Notes: generated by a model not told the origin, from the letters alone. DNA of 64,000 nt from Brachypterus glaber (GCA_958510825.1 OY294052.1:6593816-6657815); one strand, 5' to 3'. Numbered from the stretch's first letter, positions 50,401-60,270 are shown. A program made the numbers and translations.

Positions 50401-53400
50401 ATAATATATGCTTACATGCATATAAGCACCGTGATTATCAAACTGTAACGGACAACATGGGAACTTTTATGGTAGAATTATCTAACAGTTATAAGTTACA
50501 ACTTATAATTTTCAATTTAATTTATTTATATGGACTGTACCCACTGCTATATTTTATTAGAATAATAGCATAGCTTAATAAACTTCGCTTTTCTGAAAAC
50601 AAGATATCTTGATAATGGTTGCATTTCTTATGCTTGAATTCTTTTCAGACTCGATTAAAATTAGCATTTAAACAAGCTATAATAGTATATTCTAAAACTA
50701 GTATGGAATAGACAATATTCCGCGTGAGCGGAAAGTTTGTCATACGAGCCGGTAGGCGAGTATGACGGTCCCGCGAGCGCGGAATGACTATTCCATACGT
50801 GTTGTAGACTATACTTTTTCTTTGACTGCAAATATGAAATACTGTATGGCTTTAAACTGCGGACAAGGTTAAAAACAATGTTTTTTGTGACTTGACATTG
50901 TATATGCAACAAAACACATATCTTTAAATAAAGCAATTAATGTTATTTAATAATTTTATCCAATCAGTACTTAAAAAAGATTTTTATTTAATTTTAGCAC
51001 ATATTTACAAATTATAATTCAAAAATTGAAGGCTATGTCAGATTGTTGTGACAGATATCAGGTTTAAATATTTAACAATAGATGGAGCAGTTTTAATTTT
51101 TTGAACTAAATTGATAAAAAACTGGTCAAATATTAAGAAAAACTAATAAACTTTATGTAATTTTAACGCAAAACTTTAAATTGCATTAAATTATTCAATA
51201 TTTCATGGCAAAATATATATTTTTTTGCTAATTTTGCTACAGTTTTCTTTACTTTTATAAACAAGAGATGGCACTACATGTGCTCATTCACACTTGATAC
51301 GGAATATTCATACCGTATCTAGAGCTAGAATGGATTTATTCTATGTTTGAAAAGTGTGTGTATTTGCTTACATTCTAAAGCAGTCGTAGAAAAAATATTT
51401 TTTTCACTACCAGCCTAAAACCACATCTTTATTACTGTTCTTTTCATTGGTAGAAATATTATTTCTCTACCTATGACGTCAGAGGTTCTAAAAATAATGA
51501 AATTGCACCATGGTTAATAATGAATTTTTATTCAGCTGTTTTGGCATCTGACGTTTCACTTAATTATTAAATCACATTGCTATTTACAAGTGTCTTTAGG
51601 CACCAAATTTATTTATTGCATGATAAATTAAAAAATATTAACTAAATTACTACCTATAAAACATGTTTTACAAAAAACACTTCGAAAAGTAAAAATCATT
51701 GGCCCATCATATTCAACCATAGATTATACAACCCATATATTATCGTAAGGATCTAGAGGTACAACCCCCATATATTGATTTTTGAGACAATAGATTCTCC
51801 CTCACAGTTTTCGCCTGTCCCCTTATTTCTGGGGGAGTACCAGAATCATCACTTTGCATTTCACTTTTCATTTTTATATATTTTATTACACTTAACACGG
51901 AAACACTTTCTAACTTAATAATTTTAGCAGATCACCAGAAAATTTCTGCCAGAAATGTCATAATATGTCATATTATTCATTTGTCTTTTTAATGGCCGCA
52001 AAGGCCAGCGTGATATTTTAAATTTATAAGCTTTTTCATTAAATTTTAGTAAAAAAATAAATAAATAGCTAATTAATTGTACTGGTAGTGAAAAAAATAC
52101 TATATTTTCCACGTGAGTGAAGATTTAACATTTTAGACCGCGTCTTGCGGGCTTCGCGCTAGCGCGCTCATCCCGCAATTTGACGCAGGTCAAAAATGTT
52201 AAACTTCTCTCACTTGGTAAATAATATACTATTATCTATAGTATAGTATCCCGGGTACCTAATATGGGAGGATTGGAGTAGTAGTAGTCTACCGCGTCTG
52301 TACATGACAAGCCTACTAGCCAATAGCGTGAGTTCGATTCTCACTGGCGCCGATTTGCCTTTTTCAGTTAATTAATAATTGAAATTTGGCGAAGGCACTC
52401 CCTATAAAAACTGGTTCGAAAGGCAGTATAAGCCGGTGGTTCCCTCGCCTACTAGCCCACACAAGTCCTGGACTTAGGGGATGCTTAATTAAGTAGAATA
52501 GTAAGAGGTTAAACAAACATATAATGTAATGTAATAGCTATTCTTGTACCAAGTAGGGACCTTGAATAAAGTGACATTTAATATCAAAATACAGGGTCAC
52601 TAGTACCAATGGTCGAAAGTGTCAGTTTTTCGCCCGCGGCGTGTATTTGGCTTGAGGGGAGCTGGATTTAATCACGGTATGGGCCAAGAAAAATCTTTAG
52701 GACTGAGGACAAACAATATTTTTTCTCCCAGAGTTAAGTGACTATATTTAAGGGGTAAAATGCATTTTAAATATCATATTATACGATAAAAATATGATTT
52801 TAGATACCTTTGTTTTCACTGGAATGTGCTATTTTTTTTTTAAGATTGAAAAAATTTTTCAGAAATAAGTACCCATACAGCACATAATTACTAAGATATC
52901 CAGGGAATATATTTTCTGGATATAGAGTATATCCATTGGATAGCCTGCATAGCCATTAGATATCCCATGGACATCCAAATGTCCGCCTATATCCAGGATA
53001 TCCACTGGATATCCATGAGATATCCATTGGACATCTATTTTTTTGACCTTCCTAAAGTATATACACTAGATATCTACTAGATATACATCATGGATATCCA
53101 TGGATATCCTGGATATCCATGAAGGATCTCTAATAGGTATCCATTGGATATACTTTAGGGAGGTTAAAAAAATAGATGTCCACTGGATATCTCGTGGATA
53201 TCCAGTGGATATCCTGGATATAGGCGGACATTTGTATGTCCATGGGATATCTAATGGCTATCCAGGATATCCAATGGATATCTAATAGGTATTATGTGCT
53301 GTCTGGGTAGGTAGGTATATAAATTTTTTGGTTGATTCGACAAAATATCATAATAAGACCTAATTTTAGGAAGGCCATAGCTCCCTTAGGTATCACTTCC

Positions 53401-54565
53401 GAACCAACGTTTATTGGAACTATTTTTCCAAATATCTGCGAAGAGAATCATTTTATTAACATAAATTTTAATGAAGTAAATTATAGATAATTTTATTAAT
53501 TTACGGTGCTTTATAAAGCATATTATAATTTATTAATGATTAGTTAATAAATTATGAACCATACCAATTAATTTTGATTTTTTTTTTCTTTTCAAATTTA
53601 GTCCTGTCAAATGAGGTGGAATTTCTATGTTGAAATTTCAAAAATGCACACGGACTGATATTTTAACGGGTAGTAGTGGATCGTAACGCTGCCTTCCCAA
53701 ACTGAAAGATAGTACCTTTTAGCTTAGCACGGCAGAAAGGAACACTCCTGTTAGTTTTTCACTGAATTATTTGCGTAACGGGTGTCCGCTATCTTGAATT
53801 TTAAGGATAAGTGCGGTTTTCTCGATAAATATGGGTATTTTTATGAAAGCTTAGCACAGCAGAAAGGAACACTCCTGTTAGTTTTTCACTGAATTATTTG
53901 CGTAACGGGTGTCCGCTATCTTGAATTTTAAGGATAAGTGCGGTTTTCTCGATAAATATGGGTATTTTTATGAAACTATATATAACTTCATGTTATCCCA
54001 AATAACACCGATGATCTAAGAATATTCTTTAATTATTCTTAGAATAAACTTTTAGATCTGCTATGATTATGCTTAAAACTTGCGCTTAAAATGCATAATC
54101 TATGCATCACCACCAGGTTGGAAAGGGAATGTTCAAGTATTACGTAAAGCAAATTTTGATCATTTTGGACCCCCCGCCCTGTAACGCTATTTTCCTATAC
54201 CATTACCATGGGCGTAACACTCCAAAATGACCCCCACCCCCCCTAGGAGCATTACGTAATACTTGAACGTTCCCAAACCGTGGGAAACATTGGCTCGAAT
54301 CCAGACTGAGACCTGACTTTTTTTCTAATTTTCTCTTCTGTCCGATATGACACTAATATTTTCTTTCACTGATAATCATGCCTGAATCAGTCTTAATTAA
54401 TTAATTACTTAAAAACTGAAAAAAAAAATTTTTTCTATTTTTGTTTTTAATTTATAAAATATATCTTACCTTCATCATAGCATATTTCTTGATGAATCTG
54501 TCCTCGCTGCCTCCAAATGCCAGCACACTCACAAAAAGTAGAGGAAATGCAATCACAATCTTCAT
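44126..54565 (-). CDS. Secreted OBP-like protein with Gln/Pro-rich insert (5 exons)
   Basis: Join on the minus strand of 54565-54470, 47540-47271, 46858-46661, 45822-45607 and 44425-44126: 1080 nt, 359 residues, every exon a whole number of codons and every splice site GT-AG. Signal peptide MKIVIAFPLLFVSVLAFG. Cysteines at 37, 57, 213, 256, 262, 286 and 295. The core CVMQELGYLDDN ... LPVSEELKRDMQDG ... C with 42 residues between Cys213 and Cys256 and eight between Cys286 and Cys295 fits the PBP/GOBP (odorant-binding) fold. Between Cys57 and Cys213 lies a Gln/Pro/Tyr-rich stretch (exons 2-3), and an acidic 64-residue tail follows the last Cys. OBPs carry small hydrophobic ligands in extracellular fluid. 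Atypical length; subfamily and ligand unknown. Confidence 0.85.
44530..45180. repeat. Distant relative of the CATCGGCACTTAGTGC repeat
   Basis: TTTTTTTCACGTTTCTCGACG and a GTCTGTCTATCG block match the family in the TMEM11 introns. Located in intron 4 of the OBP-like gene, followed by A/T homopolymer runs (45240-45480). Confidence 0.5.
45240..45480. repeat. Poly-A/poly-T low-complexity tract
   Basis: About 240 bp made almost only of A and T homopolymer runs that can fold on each other. No gene content. Confidence 0.9.
45607..45822 (-). CDS. OBP-like gene exon 4
   Basis: Acceptor TATTTTAG, donor TTTTCG|GTAAAT. Encodes RDMDIKSQLEALTNRM, VTCVMQELGYLDDN and DGVNFCQQFS, the clearest OBP-type part. 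Confidence 0.88.
45871..46067. mobile_element. CCCAAGTAAC MITE
   Basis: Ends CCCAAGTAACAGTAGCTATA and TATAGCTACTTGTGTTACTTGGG (inverted), flanked by AT. Two internal hairpins with ACAGCCATAATGGCTGT. A partial copy is at 48838-48950. Confidence 0.8.
46350..46648. repeat. AACGTTA family element
   Basis: CCCTCTGGTGGAGAATAATG to TTAAATTTTTACCAGGGC, with many AACGTTA motifs. Ends 12 bp before the splice donor side of exon 3. Confidence 0.6.
46661..46858 (-). CDS. OBP-like gene exon 3
   Basis: 66 codons, acceptor TTATTTAG, donor ATGTCT|GTAAGT. Low-complexity NPQYSQPQAYRPYGPS and YYQGYQQQMPYLPYS; no cysteine. The plus-strand frame over it is a shadow. Confidence 0.82.
46859..47270. other. OBP-like gene intron 2
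   Basis: AT-rich intron, no repeat recognised. Confidence 0.6.
47271..47540 (-). CDS. OBP-like gene exon 2
   Basis: 90 codons, acceptor TTATATTCAG, donor CGACCA|GTGAGT. Encodes IYESCFGPEVVKQIRKEM, Cys57, then LPIHQQQPAQSDENSGEN and AFDVEKLNQAIFAFRP. Confidence 0.88.
47631..47720 (+). promoter_or_regulatory. Heat-shock-element promoter-like cluster
   Basis: Two HSE-type clusters, CTTCGCGAAGGCTCTAGAAC and GCGAAGGCTCTAGAAGGTTC (alternating GAA/TTC with 2-nt or 10-nt phasing), lie just upstream of a TATA box (CATATAAAT, 47692-47700) and an initiator TCAGT with its A at 47718, about 24 nt downstream of the TATA. Located inside intron 1 of the OBP-like gene and pointing the opposite way. It may be an LTR or a captured heat-shock promoter; no downstream protein was recognised. 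Confidence 0.55.
47821..48072 (+). mobile_element. CAACGAACTAAT hAT-like MITE, complete
   Basis: 252 bp, TIR CAACAAACTAATAATACTTC and its inverse ending GGTTCGTTG, flanked by GATCGTAC at 47813-47820 and 48073-48080. The two short frames across it are shadows of the palindrome. Confidence 0.9.
48081..48837. other. Intron 1 of OBP-like gene, unassigned
   Basis: No exon; continuation of the sequence interrupted by the MITE at 47821, then AT-rich DNA. Confidence 0.45.
48838..48950. mobile_element. CCCAAGTAAC MITE, partial
   Basis: CTCAAGTAACACAGTAGCTA and CAGCCATATGGCTGC blocks; right end missing. Confidence 0.6.
49297..49956. mobile_element. Foldback element interrupted by hAT MITE
   Basis: GTATTAAGAGCGCAAAATGA with GATTTCTGCTTAAGCGTG on the left is inverted on the right as CGCGAAAGCAGAAATCACAT and TTTGCGCTCGTAATAC. 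The hAT copy at 49372-49901 sits between the arms. Confidence 0.75.
49372..49901. mobile_element. hAT-type MITE, copy 2
   Basis: Copy of 41751-42297. Left end intact (CAAAGAACTTTTACC); the last bases TTCTTTG of the right end and part of the duplication are deleted (TAGC remains). Confidence 0.85.
49972..50390. mobile_element. TTTTTTCTACGATCTAA TIR element
   Basis: Ends ATTTTTTCTACGATCTAA and TTAGATCGTAGAAAAAA. Interior has an inverted pair around CTTTTCTGCTTGCTGTCATG/CAACGAGCAGAAAAG. Frames over it are not supported as genes. Confidence 0.65.
50690..51095 (-). repeat. Interspersed repeat with GC-rich palindromic core, copy 2
   Basis: Inverted copy of 1031-1472. Palindrome TATTCCGCGTGAGCGGAA and CCCGCGAGCGCGGAATGA with CGAGCCGGTAGGCGAG between. 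Confidence 0.7.
51386..52110. mobile_element. CTACCAG TIR element
   Basis: Left AAAATATTTTTTTCACTACC-AG, right CTGGTAGTGAAAAAAATACT; about 0.7 kb with no coding frame. Confidence 0.6.
52111..52227. repeat. GC-centred hairpin
   Basis: GTGAGTGAAGATTTAACATT with GCGTCTTGCGGG pairs with CCCGCAATTTGACGC and AATGTTAAACTTCTCTCAC; centre CTTCGCGCTAGCGCGC. Confidence 0.8.
52262..52545 (+). mobile_element. tRNA-derived SINE candidate
   Basis: A B-box GAGTTCGATTCTCAC at about 52329 follows CCTACTAGCCAATAGC and an A-box-like GTAGTAGTCTACC, as in the head of tRNA-derived SINEs. The body continues to GTAATGTAATA simple tail. It does not fold into a full tRNA acceptor stem, so it is not a tRNA gene. Confidence 0.5.
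52870..53309. mobile_element. GGATATCC foldback element
   Basis: 440 bp, TIRs TACCCATACAGCACATAAT and ATTATGTGCTGTCTGGGTA. The whole interior is made of GGATATCC-type palindromes in both orientations (for instance GGATATCCATGGATATCC), so the element can fold at many levels. Confidence 0.85.
53721..53976 (+). repeat. 127-bp tandem duplication
   Basis: AGCTTAGCACGGCAGAAAGG to GGGTATTTTTATGAA occurs at 53721-53847 and again at 53848-53976, nearly identical; the second has ACAGC for ACGGC. Confidence 0.9.
54125..54274. mobile_element. TTACGTAA MITE, copy 1
   Basis: 150-bp near-palindrome, GGGAATGTTCAAGTATTACG to CGTAATACTTGAACGTTCCC. Full copy at 60120-60270 and one end at 56137-56181. Confidence 0.85.
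54470..54565 (-). CDS. OBP-like gene exon 1
   Basis: Encodes the signal peptide and SEDRFIKKYAMMK; donor ATGAAG|GTAAGA in phase 0. A TTTACAG just upstream of the ATG (10 nt) suggests a separate 5' UTR exon further out. Confidence 0.85.
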
Positions 54566-54761
54566 TCTGGCTACGTCTGTAAATTAATAAGATGCTAATT
54601 AATTCACTAGGTCATCGATAGTCGTTTCGTATTACTATTAGTGAATGAAATATTAGCTATGAATGAGTTTAATCGGTTCAAATAATGTTTGTTGTGTAAT
54701 TTTAAACTTATATTGCATTTTTGTGGATTAATTTTGATATTTTATTCTAGTAGACAATACA

Positions 54762-54763
<2 letters not shown>

Positions 54764-54794
<31 letters not shown>
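54764..54794 (+). repeat. (ATT)n microsatellite
   Basis: About ten uninterrupted ATT units. Confidence 0.95.
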
Positions 54795-54795
<1 letters not shown>

Positions 54796-55332
54796 TAAAA
54801 TAATTTATTTCAAGTATAAGAAAGTTCTGTATTGGTATAACCACCTATCTTGATCAATTTCGAATTCGAAAAAGTTGTAAATTTCGTGGGTTAAAAATTT
54901 AAAAGTTGGGGATTTTAACTTAAAAAAAAAATACTTAAATAACTTACCAGACCACTTTTATGTTTTTAATTAATAAAAATTTTAACTTTTTTGTGAAATA
55001 TACTTTTTCGTAAGCTCACAACTATGTATTTTTAATTCGTTGTACAACTTTTTCGTAACGAAAAACTAAAAATGTTTCATTTTAGTCGCAAGAAAAGGTG
55101 GAAATATATTATCTTTATAGATATTCTCCATATCTATTAATATAGATACCAAATTTGACGCACAATGGTCATACTCCGTGATATTTTAGTTATGACCGAG
55201 GTTATGACGTATACGACATAAATATTATAAAATGCGGTTCAAAAGCCACTTTTGAACGAGTTGAGATATAAACTTTAATTTCAGAACACTTAAATAATAC
55301 AACATAAACTATCTTTTGGTATAGTCCTTTTA
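54795..55332. other. Unassigned AT-rich DNA upstream of OBP-like gene
   Basis: No gene or clear repeat. Confidence 0.45.
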
Positions 55333-55497
55333 CATGGGCTCAATGGCAGTGACAGCTTTGTATGCGAGAGGTCCCTGATACCATGGTTCGATTTTCATCC
55401 CGGCTACTGTCTTTTGTTTCATTTTTAAAATCTGTTTTGCGTTTTAGATACAATAGAATAAACTAGAATAGAACAGAATAGAATAGAATAAAATATA
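55333..55497 (+). mobile_element. tRNA-derived SINE with GAATA tail
   Basis: GCTCAATGGCAGTGACAGC (A-box region) and CATGGTTCGATTTTCATCCC (B box) sit about 35 bp apart, followed by a 50-bp body and a (GAATA)n tail at 55448-55490. Confidence 0.6.
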
Positions 55498-56348
55498 CAT
55501 AGAAAAATTTTAATTAGAGTTTAATTTGGGAAAATGCACTATACCACCCACAGTGAAGAGTATATATTGGAAAGCAAAGCATTACATATCTTCACGGCTT
55601 GTTTGTATTTATAAAACATATCCGCAACCGGAAAAAACAATCAAAATGTTTTGCTTACATTAGTAAAATTTAAATATAAACAAACTGAGCTTATAGCGCA
55701 ACATTTTGCATTTTCCCGAAGATGATTCCTATTAACACGTTCGCTGCGCTGGGCTGGCATATATGTCCAGAACCGTCCCTGTTTAGAGCACGACTTCTAT
55801 GAAACTACCATTGTTGATTTTTCCTTAAAAAATGCGTCCATAAAGAATCTAAAAATCTTCTTAAAGAATCTAAAAATGCGTTCTTAAAGAACCCTATTAT
55901 GTTCAAGTATGTTTTTGTAGAAAATATACCCCGAAACGCAGTCTGTGAAAACCACGTTCGGGACATATAGGCTCCGAAAGCAGTCTGAGCTAGTGCTTTT
56001 AAGAGAAAAGAGAAGGAATTTTTTGCCCCCCTTTGGCCATTTACGGGCCCCTCTTTGATCGTTTTGCGCCCCTCACTGTAAAATAAAAATACAATCGTAG
56101 GTAATGGGTTGCCATGCCACAAGTAAAATCTCAAAAGGGAACGTTCAAGTATTACGTAACGCAAATTTTGATCATTTTTGACTTTTCAAGTAAAGTCTAG
56201 TAAATTTTACATGTATTTGCATTGAATCACACTTACATGCAGAATTATGTGTAATTACATATTTATTTTTTACAGTGCTCCCCTTTGAATGTTTCACGAA
56301 CCCCCTTTGGACGGGTGATTCTATGATGGTTCTGTTTTTCGTTTTTAG
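55498..56348. other. Repeat-derived spacer
   Basis: Includes GGGAAAATGCACTATACCAC to GCATTTTCCCGAAG (55528-55720), whose left part recurs at 45478-45560, and a TTACGTAA MITE end at 56137-56181. The 119-codon minus frame has no recognisable domain. Confidence 0.45.
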
Positions 56349-56457
56349 GTACTGATCAACGAACTAATCATTCTTCTCTCTAGAATAGGCATTTCATTCG
56401 TAAAAACTGACAAAATCGTAGCCAACATATACATTCGTCTGTCTTACTCGCACAGCT

Positions 56458-56461
56458 TTGT

Positions 56462-56508
<47 letters not shown>

Positions 56509-57079
56509 GTACAAACAGATATACATCCAAGTAGTACAATAAAAAGAAACATTACAAATATAAAACGTATCGTTAGAATATAATCTAAATAAAATAGGAA
56601 TCTTAATTAATTAGTTGTTTGTTCTAAGAAGTCTTTTAAAAGAAAATAGGCTCGTGCAAAAAATGTCAATATAACAAGAATTTATATTTCTGGCCAATCT
56701 AGGTACACTACTAAAGTGACCGTAATTAGTTCTAGTAAACGGAACATGTAATAAAGATGTATAACGCGTGCTTACTCCAGGAACACGTAAGGAAAAAAGT
56801 TTTAAAATATCCGGACAATCAATTAGGTAATTAAATAACTTAAACATAAATATTTTGTCAATATTTGTTCGGCGAGATTCAAGTGACTCCATTCCCAACA
56901 AAGTTAATTTATGATTATAGTTAATTTCATTAGGTATTTTAAGTTTATACAGCAAGAATTTGATAAACTTTTTTTGAACTTTTTCAATCAAGTTTTTATA
57001 ACATTGTTGAGAGGGGGACCAAATAATTGCTGCATATTCAAGAATACTCCGTGACAAAGAATTAAAAAGTAATAACATG
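56458..57079 (-). mobile_element. 5'-truncated LINE with (TAAA)n tail
   Basis: Runs on the minus strand from the truncation point (57079) to a perfect (TTTA)n tail (plus-strand reading) at 56458-56507. Compared with the intact MITE, the target has TTG duplicated. Confidence 0.8.
56611..57079 (-). pseudogene. LINE reverse-transcriptase C-terminus
   Basis: LFNSLSRSILEYAAIIWSP and LIEKVQKKFIKFLLYK are the region just after the RT catalytic core in jockey/CR1-like LINEs; LLGMESLESRRTNIDKIFMF follows. No catalytic YxDD motif remains. The ORF ends at the stop at 56611, 100 bp before the tail. The first ~25 residues of the longer open frame (to 57150) come from the host MITE. Confidence 0.8.
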
Positions 57080-57486
57080 GCAGGTTGTTCTAACAAAGAC
57101 AACAATAACAGACACTGGTTATTGTTATTGTTCAGGCCTGAATAAACCAACTATTTGTTTACAAACAAACCGAGATGTTGGCGATACTTTATATTAACGG
57201 TATGCGTATTCTAGAGAGAAGAGTTATTAGTTCGTTGGTACGGATCTCTCAAGATATATTTCATGTGCCGATTTTTTATGTATTCTCACATCAACATGCT
57301 AAAATCTTGTTTAAAACTACCACAGCAATATAATTATATTAATATTATAAAATTAGCTTAACTAAATAAGAAATGATAATTTATCCTAACTGTAATATAA
57401 TAAATATTTAACATTTATGTATAACTGTATACAAAATCAGTTTTTTTTATTTTTGAACAAATTTAAATGTTTTTATAATAGAAAAA

Positions 57487-57597
57487 AATAGTATATTAAA
57501 GTAGAATTCATAACATACGTTTTCAGCGCACAAGAGTACAAGTTTAGAAAACAACCCGCTTGCGGTGAATTTTCTAAAGTACTAGTGCGCTAAAAAC
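57487..57597. mobile_element. Foldback MITE fragment
   Basis: Centre and part of both arms of the 9510-9734 family (AACCCGCTTGCGGTGAATTT), cut at CTAAAAACGTG where the Penelope-like sequence begins. Confidence 0.7.
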
Positions 57598-58275
57598 GTG
57601 AATTCACTTGTTCATAGGGCTTTCATGATTTCAGACAAGAATTCCCTAGACACAGAACTCCTTAAACTAACCAAAGCCTTGACCATGAACGTTTATACCA
57701 AAAAAGACATTAATAAGACCATATACAAATACAGAAATCCCAGACCCAAACAACAGGAGAATAGTGACAATGACAGACAGACACAAGTTATACTTCCCTA
57801 TGTAAGCGGTATCACGGATAAAATAGGTAAACTTTTGAAGAAGTCAAATATTAAGCCTATATTTCGGTCCAACCAAAAATTAGGTCAATGTTTGACTTCA
57901 GCAAAAGACAAAATACCCCTGAGTTCAGAAGGCGTATATAAAATACCCTGCTCCTGTGGTACGGTTTACATAGGTGAAACTAAGAGAAAAATTTCTACAA
58001 GACTTCAAGAGCATGAGCGCAATATAAGAAAGAAACAAATTTCCTTATCGGCAGTAGCCGAACATGTACATGAAACAGGTCATAAAATCAATTTGTCTGA
58101 AACAAAACAAATATTAACAGAAAACAGAAAAATGCTAAGGAAGATAAGGGAATCGATAGAAATCATCAAGCATCCTAACAATATCAATCGGGACACTGGT
58201 TACCACTTACCTGCAATATGGAAGTCTTTGATAGGAAAAACCTCGTCACGGGTGAATTACCACAACTCGTCATAA
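57598..58275 (+). pseudogene. Penelope-like element C-terminus with GIY-YIG nuclease
   Basis: 225 open codons. The first part (LVHRAFMISDKNSLDTELLK, KALTMNVYTKKDINKTI) is the end of a Penelope-type reverse transcriptase; then comes EGVYKIPCSCGTVYIGET, a GIY-YIG endonuclease with its CxC zinc cysteines, RLQEHERNIR, and the paired histidines EHVHETGH. These nucleases nick DNA to prime reverse transcription. All upstream RT sequence is missing, so it is a 5'-truncated copy, though the surviving frame has no stop. Confidence 0.9.
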
Positions 58276-58296
58276 ATAGTGACACAAGTTGATTCG

Positions 58297-58361
58297 AAAC
58301 TTAGTTTCAGATTAATCCCTGAAGATGTCTCTAGTAGTAAGAGACGAAACGTCGGAAAGTG
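58297..58361 (+). ncRNA. Hammerhead-like motif after the Penelope ORF
   Basis: CTGAAGA (58319-58325), a stem GTCTCT-AGTAGTA-AGAGAC, then GAAA and CGTC: the order of a type I hammerhead. Helix I could form from ACTT/AAGT and TCC/GGA with a 13-nt bulge. Departures: an extra U (58326) between core and helix II, and helix III reduced to the self-complementary ACGT, as in dimer-forming hammerheads. Activity uncertain. Confidence 0.45.
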
Positions 58362-60119
58362 AAAATCCATTAACACGGTCTAAACCCGAAAGTGAAAGTT
58401 CTTTATATCTTAATGGCCGTGAAAGCTTAAAATCTTTAAAGTGACGTTGACATTTGCACGGAAAACGTCAAGCGATAGGCTTTTGTCTGTTGCCAACTCA
58501 AAAGAAAAAAAAGTAGAAACCTCTTATGGGCCTATAAGAACATGCAAAATGCGTGTGATTATGAGCTTATAAGAGTCGCAAAATATAAAAATTCTATTAA
58601 AATTTGGCTGAAAATTGCGAATACAGATAATGTGCACATCGCATATATTAAATATTTAGTAATTTCGTACACGTGAAAAAATTGTTCCGTTATTTGCTGA
58701 CATAATTTTTTTAAACTTGGCCATCTATTACAATGTTCTTTATGAGGGCACTCGGTTATTATCACGGGACGGATCGAAGAAGCCATTACCGGGGGCATGC
58801 AAAAATTAGAATTTTAAAAAATTTTTTTTTCAAGTAAATAGACACTTTAAACTATTGTTCACCAAGTGGAATGTCATGTCGACGCTGTTAATACTCAGTG
58901 AGTCACTTGGTCATGGTCCATGACTTTAATTTTTTTTTTTGAAAATTATTTCCCTTTAAAAAAAACGAATAATTAATAAAAATAAAAATAATATTTTTGT
59001 ATTACCTATTCGTTTTTTGAAAAGGGAAACAATTTTCAAAACAAAAATTAAGTCTTCTCCATGAGTCATGGACCATTTAAAAAAAAAAAATTTTAAGTGG
59101 AATGCTATATTTTTCACTTACTCATTATATGTAGAATTTTATTCATCATTTAATGAGCAAATAAAAAATATAGCATTCCATTAAAAAAAAAAAAAAATTA
59201 TGTTTGAAAATCCAAAAGTTTAAATATTAATTTTGAACGCCCTGTATAAAACATTTTATTTTTTGTACATACAGTAATTAGATACACTCTTTTAAGATAA
59301 GCTTGCAAAATTTTATTAATTTTTGAGAAAAAGTAAAGAAATTGAAGCAGGTTTTATCTCATCACTAAAAATGCATTTTTTCTCAAAAAAAAAATTATAT
59401 CTCAAAAACTATAAACAATAGACCCATATAATATCATATTAAAATTAAGGTATTTTTATGACAAGTAAGACGACATAATAAAAAATATACCATTCTACTT
59501 AGAAAAATTAAGGCAGATGTTACCCACCCTAGGAGGACCATCCTGTATATTTCAAAATATTTTTAGAATGTGCCTTTTTTAAAACCATACAACTTTTCCC
59601 TTTAAAGTTTTTCTCTAAAGTGGATACTTTACTATATATAGACCGACTCGGCTTCGTTGAGACACCCTGTTTATAACTATAGTTTCAAAACCTTTTTCCG
59701 TAGATTCAAGATCTTCCACCACCCCACGTTTTTGAGATAAATGGAAGAGGTTTTAGAGTAAATATGTGCAAAACTAGTAAAAAATGCATCGTGTGGCATT
59801 GTATTAGAGAAAATCAACTAAATATTTTTTTTAAACCATAGACTATTACGCACAAATCTCCCCGAAGACCATTACTTAACCTTAACTAAATCATACAACA
59901 ATTTGACAATAATTAAAAAAGAAACAACACTAATTTGTATATAAAAAGAAAAACATTCATGTAAAAAATCAACCCAAGAGTTTAAAACTAATTAATTTAC
60001 AGCTTAATTTTAATTAAATTAGATCCACGCGAGGTGATTTATAAAAAAGCCAACTACAGTCCAACACAGATGTCAGTCTCAACTACGGACTGTTGTTTAC
60101 AGTTGTATTACGGCGCAAA
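58362..60119. other. AT-rich spacer with hairpins
   Basis: A long hairpin at 58917-59074 (GTCCATGACTTTAATTTTTT with AAAATTAAGTC...GAGTCATGGAC; inner CGAATAATTA/ACCTATTCG arms). A second inverted pair, GGAATGCTATATTTTT and AAAAATATAGCATTCC, is at 59099-59185. TA-flanked CCCTGTA ends occur at 59245 and 59664. No gene. Confidence 0.5.
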
Positions 60120-60270
60120 GGGAACGTTCAAGTATTACGTAACGCAAATTTTGATCATTTTGGACCCCCACCCCTCCTGTAACGCTATTTTCCTATACCA
60201 ATAACATGGGCGTAACACTCCAAAAGTCCACCCCCCCCCTAGGAGCGTTACGTAATACTTGAACGTTCCC
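60120..60270. mobile_element. TTACGTAA MITE, copy 2
   Basis: GGGAACGTTCAAGTATTACG to CGTAATACTTGAACGTTCCC, same order of internal C-rich blocks as 54125-54274. Confidence 0.85.

Larger units (their letters stand above)
56357..57237. mobile_element. CAACGAACTAAT hAT-like MITE carrying a LINE
   Basis: TIRs as in 47821-48072, flanked by GTACTGAT (56349-56356) and GTACGGAT (57238-57245), an 8-bp duplication with one change. It is split by a LINE fragment at about 56458-57079. Confidence 0.85.

Noticed and set aside
52300..52360. tRNA gene
   Set aside because: B box present but no acceptor stem or convincing cloverleaf; better explained as a SINE head.
53100..53285. Repetitive 61-codon frame
   Set aside because: Translation of GGATATCC repeats inside a foldback element.
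55333..55410. tRNA gene
   Set aside because: A- and B-box-like blocks, but followed by a SINE-type body and GAATA tail, with no closing acceptor stem.
55805..56164. 119-codon minus-strand frame
   Set aside because: Low-quality sequence overlapping a MITE end, no domain recognised.
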